Shown piece by piece: positions 9,293 to 14,568 of a stretch of DNA of 23,216 nucleotides (the first letter of the stretch is position 1; every line of letters begins with the position of its first letter). The notes under the pieces are model-generated. The model ran no database searches and had not been told where the DNA came from. It worked only from the letters and a program-made list of their open reading frames with translations. This DNA comes from Verrucomicrobiota bacterium. Lineage in GTDB: Bacteria; Verrucomicrobiota; Verrucomicrobiia; Opitutales; Opitutaceae. The translations under genes were made by a program, and so were the position numbers. The stretch lies in contig JAEWNN010000096.1 of the NCBI GenBank assembly GCA_023457035.1, forward strand, positions 1 to 23,216. The letters are read 5' to 3'.

Positions 9293-10261
9293 ATGAGCGA
9301 CGTCTACTGTTTCGGCCATGTCAGCACTGGCGTGATTCTGCGCCTCAAGGACCGCTTCCCCCAGCCCGACGGCTACGGCGAAGTGGTGCAAACCCTCGAG
9401 AACCACTCGGGCGAGGCCACCGGCAGCGCGCTGGTGTTGGCGCGCCTCGGGGTGAGCGTGACCCTCGAGGGCAACTGGATCGGCGACACGCCGCAGTGCC
9501 GGCGCACGTTGGAGTTTCTTCGCTCGCGCGGCATCGACTGCTCCGGGCTTGCCGTGAAGCCGGGCTACCCGGGCGTGACCGAGATCGTCGTCTCCGACGG
9601 CGAGTCGCGCACCGTGTTCGGCCGGTACTGCGACCTGCTCTTCACCACGCCGCAATGGGAGGCTCCCAGCGCGGAGCGCATCGGCGCGGCGAAGATCGTC
9701 TGCGTGGATCCGGCGTTCGGCGACACGACGCTGTTCGTCGCCCGCGCGGCCAAGGCGCAGGGCAAGCCGCTTGTCACCTGCGACGCGCGCGCCGACTCGG
9801 AGCTCGCGCGGTTGGCGGACGTGGTCGCCGTGTCGGGCGAGATGATGGCGCGCGAGTATCCGGCTGCCTTCGCGGATCCAGCGGCGCGCGAGCGGCTCTT
9901 CGCCGAGTATCTCGAGCGCTGCGCCGGGCTGGTCGTCTTCACCGCGGGCTCGCGTCCGCTGTGGTACGGCCGCGGTCGCGCATCGGTGCCGAAGCCGGGG
10001 CAGGCGGCCGTGGGTGTGCGGAGTGAGTTGGCGCCGTTCCCCGTCGCGGTGATCGACAGCGCGGGGGCGGGCGACAGTTTCCGCGGCGGGTTGATTTACG
10101 GCATGCTCCGCGGTTGGAGCGACGAGGACACCGTGCGTTTTGCCAGTGCAGTGGGCGCGCTGATCTGCACGACGGCGCCCGGCTGCGTGAACCCGCCGAC
10201 GCTGGATCAGGTGCGCGCGTTTCTCGCCGAGCGCGGGGCGCCGCTGCCGGCGGAGCGGTAG
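9293..10261 (+). CDS. PfkB/ribokinase-family carbohydrate kinase
   Basis: 322 residues, ATG 9293 after the C-rich tract GCACCCCC. The Rossmann-like ribokinase fold starts MSDVYCFGHVSTGVILR. The sugar-side GG-type motif is replaced by HSGEATGSALVLARLG, which still matches the first PfkB signature region. The second signature, DSAGAGDSFRGGLIYGML, has D255 and the catalytic base D261 with the anion-hole GAGD. It should phosphorylate a sugar, nucleoside or related alcohol with ATP; the substrate cannot be read. Length is normal. It is flanked by repeats on its 3' side and stands apart from sugar-catabolism genes, so context gives no substrate clue. Confidence 0.9.
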   Translation: MSDVYCFGHVSTGVILRLKDRFPQPDGYGEVVQTLENHSGEATGSALVLARLGVSVTLEGNWIGDTPQCRRTLEFLRSRGIDCSGLAVKPGYPGVTEIVVSDGESRTVFGRYCDLLFTTPQWEAPSAERIGAAKIVCVDPAFGDTTLFVARAAKAQGKPLVTCDARADSELARLADVVAVSGEMMAREYPAAFADPAARERLFAEYLERCAGLVVFTAGSRPLWYGRGRASVPKPGQAAVGVRSELAPFPVAVIDSAGAGDSFRGGLIYGMLRGWSDEDTVRFASAVGALICTTAPGCVNPPTLDQVRAFLAERGAPLPAER

Positions 10262-10280
10262 GCCGACTTGCCGGCCAAGA

Positions 10281-10502
10281 TCTGGAACTCAGCGTAGACG
10301 CGCGCTGGGGCGCGGCCTTGCGGGGAAGTAAACGCGTCGATGAGAGCGCAGGCACCGGGGGGCTGCTTTGAGGTGTCGGCACGGAAGTTCACCACAGAGG
10401 GCACGGAGGACACAGAGGCGGGAGCGAGAACGAGATCTCGGGACTCTTCCGGTTCACTGTGTCCTCTGTGGTTCAATTCCGGAAGCGATTTACGTGAGAG
10501 GG
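10281..10502. repeat. Dispersed ~220-bp repeat, copy B
   Basis: Counterpart of copy A (8371-8595). The block 10294-10332 corresponds to 8384-8422. The ACCACAGAG arm is at 10390-10398 and the facing CCTCTGTGGTT arm at 10463-10473. Spacing between shared blocks differs by a few bases, so the copies have diverged by small indels. Both copies lie just after the stop of a plus-strand gene (purU, PfkB kinase) and in the same orientation. Confidence 0.8.
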
Positions 10503-10750
10503 AATCAGAAAGGGCATGTCGGGAGGTCGGGTGGTTTCTCCGATACCGCCGGGCTTCTCCCGAAGTGGTGGAACCACTGATGGGCTTCGCCAATGGGCGA
10601 AGCTTTGGAGGTGCCCTGCGGCTGATCGCCTCCGGGACGGTGGGTGTCGGCGCCCGCTGATCGCGGGCGGCGGCTCGGTGGCGGGTTGCTGGTCTGTGGC
10701 GTGTTTGCGGCATTGCGCGGGGCGGTGTGGGGCCCTTGTTTCGCGGACGC
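10503..10750. other. Gap with two small hairpins before the Rossmann-fold gene
   Basis: About 250 bp with no supported gene. It holds two adjacent inverted repeats: AGTGGT/ACCACT (10564-10578) and GCTTCGCC/GGCGAAGC with loop AATG (10584-10603). The second is followed by TTT only, so a terminator is possible but weak. Confidence 0.4.
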
Positions 10751-11563
10751 ATGTTGGCCGAGCTTTTCCGCTACTTCACGCTGCGTTGCCCGCCCTGGGC
10801 CCGGTTGCTCGGGCTGGCGCGGGAGCATGTCGCGATCACGTACCGGCACCGGCGTACGCGGGCGGCGTGGACGCCGCATCTCGACGCCAGCAAGGCCGCG
10901 ATCCTCGAAGGCGCGGAGCGCTGCGCGCAACGGCGGCGGGCGCTGGTGATCGGTGCGGGCGACTGTCGCGATGTGCCGGTGGCCGAGCTGGCGGCACGGT
11001 TCGACGAGGTGATCCTGACGGATGTCGTGCTCGGTCCGGAGTTGCGGCGGCTCGCCAAGCGCAGCGGCGGCAAGGTGCGCGCCGAGGTGTGGGACGCCAC
11101 CGGCGTACTCGGTGATCTGGCACGCGGCTGGCGGAGCCTGACCTGCGCGCAGGTCGAGGCGTTGTTCGCCAGGAGCGACCCGGGCGTGCCGCCCGGCGGC
11201 GAGCCGGACCTGGTCGTCTCGGCCAACTGCATCTCGCAGATCGGCATCGTGCCGGTGGACCGGTTTCCCGGTGCGGATGCGGACGAGAAGTTCCACGACC
11301 GCTGCGGGGCGGCGGCGGCGCGGCGTCACCGGCAATGGTTGGCGGCGCGGCCGGGTGTGCGCGTGCTGCTCGGCGACCGCGCGCGGCTCGACATCGCGCC
11401 CGACGGTCGGGAGCTGAAACGCGAGCCGGTGCCGGGCATGGAGAGCATGCGCAAGCCCGACCGCACCTGGCGCTGGCTGCTCGCGCCGATCCCGGAATGG
11501 TGCCCGGACTTTGACCGTGTCCACGAAGTGGGCGCGTGGATCGACGGCCCGGGGCGACGGTGA
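10751..11563 (+). CDS. Protein with Rossmann-type SAM-binding-like motif, possible class I methyltransferase
   Basis: 270 residues from ATG 10751; an in-frame GTG at 10727 is an alternative. A basic, aromatic N-terminus (LFRYFTLRCPPWARLLG...) is followed by a helix and then ALVIGAGDCRDVPV (G68-A-G-D71). This resembles motif I of class I SAM-dependent methyltransferases. FDEVILTDVV follows with an acidic end to the next strand, and PDLVVSANCISQI is at a motif-IV-like position. A late ERVPG...KPDRTWRWLLAPIPEW segment completes the core. The order beta-GxG-alpha-beta-D is right for the fold, but I cannot match a named family or substrate. It is followed by a short degenerate tandem repeat, and no co-directional gene lies within 450 bp. 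Confidence 0.6.
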   Translation: MLAELFRYFTLRCPPWARLLGLAREHVAITYRHRRTRAAWTPHLDASKAAILEGAERCAQRRRALVIGAGDCRDVPVAELAARFDEVILTDVVLGPELRRLAKRSGGKVRAEVWDATGVLGDLARGWRSLTCAQVEALFARSDPGVPPGGEPDLVVSANCISQIGIVPVDRFPGADADEKFHDRCGAAAARRHRQWLAARPGVRVLLGDRARLDIAPDGRELKREPVPGMESMRKPDRTWRWLLAPIPEWCPDFDRVHEVGAWIDGPGRR

Positions 11564-11564
11564 A

Positions 11565-11627
11565 CGGTGGACGGTTGTCGGTGGGCGGTAGACCGTGGAC
11601 AGAGGGCGGTGGACCGTGGTCGGCTCT
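11565..11627. repeat. Degenerate 21-bp tandem repeat, three units
   Basis: Units begin at 11565, 11586 and 11607, each starting CGGTGGAC or CGGTAGAC and continuing with a GGTT/CGTGG and a GGTGGG or AGAGGG-like end. The array starts 2 bp after the previous stop codon. The first 12 bases match best among units. Confidence 0.65.
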
Positions 11628-12029
11628 TGGCGGGCGGCGGAGGGGGTGGCTCTTGATCCTCTGAAGATAGATTGACCGAGGTTGTGACGGACCGCCGGGG
11701 TGTCCGCCCGCTCGAAGGGCCCAGCGGTCCTAACGCATCAGTTCGATGCGCGACGGCTTGGGCCAGAAGCAACCACACCGCAGGCGTGGCGCCACGGCTG
11801 TGGTGGGTCCGACAACACCCTTGCCCGCATCAGGGTCGGCGTCACGCTGCTGGGCCGTGAACCCCGCCGCAAGTACCGCATTCTCCGGGCCGACAGAACT
11901 GTCAGCGAGTAGCTCTTGGGCATGCGCTACTGCCGGAGATAGATTCAGCCGGTGGGCACTTTATCGGTTGTTTTCCATCCGAGAGGCCAGCACTGGGTGC
12001 TGGTGAATCCCACTGTTCGCCGAAGAAAT
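11628..12029. other. 402-bp intergenic stretch with no convincing gene
   Basis: Open frames here (for example 11700-11912 on plus) give short Arg-rich translations without recognisable domains, and I do not call them. A short sequence recurs at each end: GAAGATAGATTGACCG near 11662 and GGAGATAGATTCAGCCGG near 11934, enclosing about 270 bp. This may be coincidence or a footprint of an insertion. GC begins to drop toward 12029. Confidence 0.4.
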
Positions 12030-12338
12030 ATGAGCGCCTATCTCTTCACTCTCGTGGCCGACTACGCTGGCGGAACCTACATCTCACAGTGCCGCGCGAG
12101 CGATGCCCGAAGTGCAGTTATGTGGTGGGTAGATGAAGGGCTTCATGAGCTCGCGGTACTGCGAGTGGACCGACGTCTCAGAGAGAAGGTCCGGCGTGAG
12201 TTGCTCAGCGGCGAGGAGCAGCCTGTGGCGCTGGCAGGGATGAAGGGTGTTTGGTGTGCGGGCGTCGTTTCATTGCGCAGGAAGCTCCTGCTCCTCAACG
12301 TCGTGAAAACAAACGGGGGGCGAGCCCGGCGCAAATGA
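12030..12338 (+). CDS. Hypothetical protein, first of an overlapping pair
   Basis: 102 residues from ATG 12030 (MSAYLFTLVADYAGGTYISQ...); the frame continues upstream to 11952, but that part looks unrelated. It begins with a beta-rich stretch, then DARSAVMWWVDEGLHELAVLRVDRRLREKVRRELLSGEEQP, likely helical, and ends Lys/Arg-rich. No signal peptide or known motif. The GC of this gene is clearly lower than its neighbours, and codon use includes many A/T-ending codons, suggesting a different origin. Its stop overlaps the start of the next gene as ATGA, so the two should be translated together. Function unknown. Confidence 0.6.
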   Translation: MSAYLFTLVADYAGGTYISQCRASDARSAVMWWVDEGLHELAVLRVDRRLREKVRRELLSGEEQPVALAGMKGVWCAGVVSLRRKLLLLNVVKTNGGRARRK

Positions 12339-12676
12339 TCCGCCTGCTCATAATCACTGTTTTGATTGCGGTCGTGGTCGGCGTGTCCTGCAGGAGCGGA
12401 GGTGGCTTTGCGGCGCCGCTTGTGGGATCAGCTGTTATCGGAATCTTGGCGACGGAGTTGTCGAGAAGCCCATCCGTCGGCAGGTGTTTCGTTGAAGCGC
12501 TCGCGCTCGGGTTTTTGACCGGAACCATCGCGACTCTTGCATATTGGAGGACGATTCAGGGCCGGTGGTACTTCACCGACGGCGAAGAAGTCCTCTGGCT
12601 CGTGGTATATGCGAGCTTCTCTGCGGTTGCCGCCATTGCAGGATCGACCGTTGCGTTTCGCTTCAAGAGGTCGTGA
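12335..12676 (+). CDS. Hypothetical small integral membrane protein
   Basis: 113 residues from ATG 12335, which overlaps the preceding stop by 4 bp. Four hydrophobic segments are visible: about 2-18 (IRLLIITVLIAVVVGVS), 25-43 (AAPLVGSAVIGILA), 55-72 (FVEALALGFLTGTIATLAY) and 88-107 (VLWLVVYASFSAVAAIAGS). A short soluble loop, WRTIQGRWYFTDGEE, lies before the last. It ends RFKRS. No family recognised. Like its partner it is less GC-rich than the rest of the window and was probably acquired with it. Confidence 0.6.
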   Translation: MIRLLIITVLIAVVVGVSCRSGGGFAAPLVGSAVIGILATELSRSPSVGRCFVEALALGFLTGTIATLAYWRTIQGRWYFTDGEEVLWLVVYASFSAVAAIAGSTVAFRFKRS

Positions 12677-12775
12677 AGATCCAAAAGCAGACGGCCGAAC
12701 CTTGAAGGTTGTGTTCGCCCGGAGCGAAACGGAGCGGTGGACGCGAACAGTGCGAAGCCGCCCGGATCAAACGCG

Positions 12776-12901
12776 ATGACGCCGTTCAGCCAGCTCCTGC
12801 AACGCATCGCTGATATCGGGATCGATTTCGTGATCGTGGGCGGGCCGGCCGCCGTCCTTGGTTTCCTGAGTTCCAGAGCCTCCGCGGCTGTTGCGCGCTA
12901 G
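12776..12901 (+). pseudogene. Truncated duplicate of the nucleotidyltransferase head
   Basis: From about 12753, through an ATG at 12776, to 12856, the sequence repeats 13203-13306 with about 8 differences in 99 bases by eye. It includes the tail of the small upstream ORF. It encodes MTPFSQLLQRIADIGIDFVI and VGGPAAV. The copy is then cut before the HG...DxD catalytic part and joins directly to sequence matching the tail of the LysE gene, reaching a stop at 12899-12901. It cannot be an active enzyme. Relative to the intact copy, about 522 bp (13307-13828) are missing at the junction. Confidence 0.85.
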
Positions 12902-13003
12902 GCGCGCAGCGTGGTCCAGACGAGCCAAGCGGCGAGGGCGAGCAGGAGCAGGCCGAAGGCGCGGCGGAGCCAGTGTTGGGCGCGGCGGAGCTGCGCGGCG
13001 ATG
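12860..13003 (-). pseudogene. Remnant of the LysE/RhtB gene 3' end
   Basis: Matches 13833-13977 around and inside the 3' end of the intact exporter gene, with about 4 differences in 109 bases over the best part. It encodes the last ~35 residues, including AQLRRAQHWLRRAFGLLLLA and AWLVWTTLRA, with a stop at 12898-12900. No start or upstream body is present. It joins the nucleotidyltransferase fragment tail-to-tail, just as the intact genes are arranged at 13711/13870, so this is an internally deleted duplicate of that locus. Confidence 0.85.
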
Positions 13004-13059
13004 GGCGTTTCGCGATTCCGCTTTGCCTCGGCATAGGCTGCGGCCGATAGTCGGGCGCG

Positions 13060-13263
13060 ATGACCAAGGCGCAACAGCAGCAGGTGTTGGACGAGGCCCG
13101 GAAGGCGGGCATCGATCTCGAGCTGCTCGATCTCAACCTCTCGATGTCGGTCGCCGAACGCTGGCGCCGGCACGACGAGGCGCGGGCGCTGGTCGAGCAA
13201 CTCGAGGCCGCCCGGATCAAACGCGATGACCCCGTTCAGCCAGCTCCTGCAACGCATCGCTGA
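13060..13263 (+). CDS. Small protein preceding the nucleotidyltransferase (possible antitoxin-like partner)
   Basis: 67 residues from ATG 13060. It is mostly helical by composition: MTKAQQQQVLDEARKAGIDL, then ELLDLNLSMSVAERWRRHDEA and ALVEQLEAARIKRDD. Its last 38 bp overlap the nucleotidyltransferase start in another frame, a strong sign of coupled expression. The tail of the same ORF is kept in the broken duplicate at 12753-12833, with its stop intact. Small helical ORFs ahead of DUF6036/AbiEii-type nucleotidyltransferases are common, and some such pairs are toxin-antitoxin systems. That role here is inference from arrangement only. Confidence 0.6.
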   Translation: MTKAQQQQVLDEARKAGIDLELLDLNLSMSVAERWRRHDEARALVEQLEAARIKRDDPVQPAPATHR

Positions 13264-13711
13264 CGCCGGGATCGATTTCGTGATCGTGGGCGGTTTCGCC
13301 GCCGTGACCCACGGTTCGTCGTATGTCACCCGCGATATCGATCTATGCCTGGTGCTCTCGCCGGAGAACATCGAGCGGTTGCGGCGGGCGTTGGCGGATC
13401 TGAATCCACGGCACCGGATGACGCCACAGCGGCTTTCGTTTCTCACCTATCCCCCATCCGGACACCCGGTGCAGAACCTCTATCTGGTGACCGATGCGGG
13501 CGTCGTCGACGTGCTCTCGTCGGTGCTGGGCGTGGGGGATTTCGCGCGCTTGAAGGCGAAGGCTGATGTGCTCGCGGTGGAAGGGCGGAACTATGCGGTG
13601 ATGGCGCTCGAGGATCTGATCGCCGCGAAGGAGGCACTCGGGCGTGAGAAGGATTTACTTACAGCAAAGGAGTTGCGGGCCATCGCCACAAAGCGGCGGG
13701 AGCATACGTAG
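13226..13711 (+). CDS. Nucleotidyltransferase-fold protein (DUF6036/AbiEii-like)
   Basis: 161 residues from ATG 13226, matching the start kept in the broken duplicate. The Pol-beta-type signature is clear: FVIVGGFAAVTHGSSYVTRDIDL, with GG at 22-23 and the metal-binding D37 and D39. The C-terminal helix has MALEDLIAAKEALGREKD, the Lys/Arg-containing motif seen in DUF6036 and AbiEii/MNT-type proteins. It would transfer a nucleotide to protein or RNA; in type IV toxin-antitoxin and AbiE systems this fold is the toxin. It overlaps the 67-residue ORF by 38 bp. It is slightly shorter than many AbiEii proteins (200+), closer to the small DUF6036 group. Host-defence or toxin function is not shown by sequence alone. 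Confidence 0.85.
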   Translation: MTPFSQLLQRIADAGIDFVIVGGFAAVTHGSSYVTRDIDLCLVLSPENIERLRRALADLNPRHRMTPQRLSFLTYPPSGHPVQNLYLVTDAGVVDVLSSVLGVGDFARLKAKADVLAVEGRNYAVMALEDLIAAKEALGREKDLLTAKELRAIATKRREHT

Positions 13712-13869
13712 GGAAGCCGCCGTGAGCTGTTCGCGAACGTGATTCTGCCGCCGGGGCGCCTGCTGGCAGGTCTAGAGCAAGAGGTAGGACCGACGACGGA
13801 AGGTTGAAGGAAACGAATGGCAGATGCCGCTGCCCTTCTTGAGTTTCAGCGTCTCCGCGGCTGGGCGCG

Positions 13870-14568
13870 CTAGGCGCGCAGCGTGGTCCAGGCGAGCCAG
13901 GCGGCGAGGGCGAGCAGGAGCAGGCCGAAGGCGCGGGGGAGCCAATGTTGGGCGCGGCGGAGCTGCGCGGCGACGAGCGGGGCGCGCAGTGCGAGGACGA
14001 TCAGTGTCCACAGTGTGGCGCCGTGGATGACGATAGCGACCGGCAGCCCGATGCGCCGCGCCAGCGAGGAACCGGCGGGGACGACCTGGGCGAAGAGGCC
14101 GACGAAGAAGAGAAACGCCTTCGGGTTGGTGAGGTTGCAGATCAGTCCGTCGAGGAAGCCGCGGCGGAAGGGACCCGCGGCGTCGCGGACGGAACGCACG
14201 TTTTCTTGTTCCGATCGGAACAACAAAGTGTGCGTTCCGGGGGCGGGCGGGGGGCCGGGGGAATCGCTGGCGGGTGGAGTGGGGGGCGCGGCGCGGGCGA
14301 GCAGCGAGCGCAGGCCGAGGTAGGCGAGATAGGCGGCGCCAGCGAGCTGGACGAGGCGCATCGCTTGCGGGGGCAGCGAGGCGAAGCCGAGGGAGATGGC
14401 GAGCATCTGCACGGCGAGGCCAAGCCCGATGCCGGCGACGGTGCCGAAGCCGCGGGCGGCGGTGGGCCCGAGGCTGTTGCGCAGGACCAGCAGGAAATCG
14501 GGCCCCGGGCTGAGCAGTCCGAGGGTGAGGACGCCGAATAGGCCGGCGAGCGGGGCGAGGTCAGTCAT
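13870..14568 (-). CDS. LysE/RhtB-family amino-acid exporter
   Basis: 232 residues. The N-terminal signature LSPGPDFLLVLRNSLGPTAARGFGTV is typical of LysE/RhtB/CadD exporters, with about six hydrophobic helices. The mid-protein NPKAFLFFVGLFAQV motif and a final hydrophobic helix (RAFGLLLLALAAWLAWTTLRA) are also typical. Substrates in the family are amino acids, homoserine lactone or related metabolites. It is about 20-25 residues longer than usual, and the extra length sits in the cytoplasmic loop after TM3, where a Pro-rich run is followed by residues encoded by a 50-bp palindrome (14190-14239). The ATG at 14568 overlaps the stop of the acylase-like gene by 8 bp, with AAGG upstream, so it is likely translated by coupling. 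Confidence 0.92.
   Translation of the reverse strand: MTDLAPLAGLFGVLTLGLLSPGPDFLLVLRNSLGPTAARGFGTVAGIGLGLAVQMLAISLGFASLPPQAMRLVQLAGAAYLAYLGLRSLLARAAPPTPPASDSPGPPPAPGTHTLLFRSEQENVRSVRDAAGPFRRGFLDGLICNLTNPKAFLFFVGLFAQVVPAGSSLARRIGLPVAIVIHGATLWTLIVLALRAPLVAAQLRRAQHWLPRAFGLLLLALAAWLAWTTLRA
14190..14239. repeat. 50-bp near-perfect palindrome inside the exporter gene
   Basis: Symmetric about 14214/14215. The outer arms GGAACGCAC and GTGCGTTCC and the inner arms TTGTTCCGAT and ATCGGAACAA pair fully. Only three of 25 positions fail Watson-Crick pairing (two wobbles, one C/C). It is A+T-richer than its surroundings and keeps the LysE frame open, encoding roughly THTLLFRSEQENVRSV. It is best explained as a palindromic element inserted in frame. 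Confidence 0.85.

Noticed and set aside
11731..11760. CCTAACGCATCAGTTCGATG looks like one half of an integron attC site
   Set aside because: No matching GTTRGG-type second half was found within 150 bp, and there is no integrase or cassette array.
11672..11912. Short plus-strand frames in the gap before the hypothetical pair
   Set aside because: Two frames of 62-70 residues overlap each other, with no conserved pattern, hydrophobic segment or plausible start; treated as non-coding.
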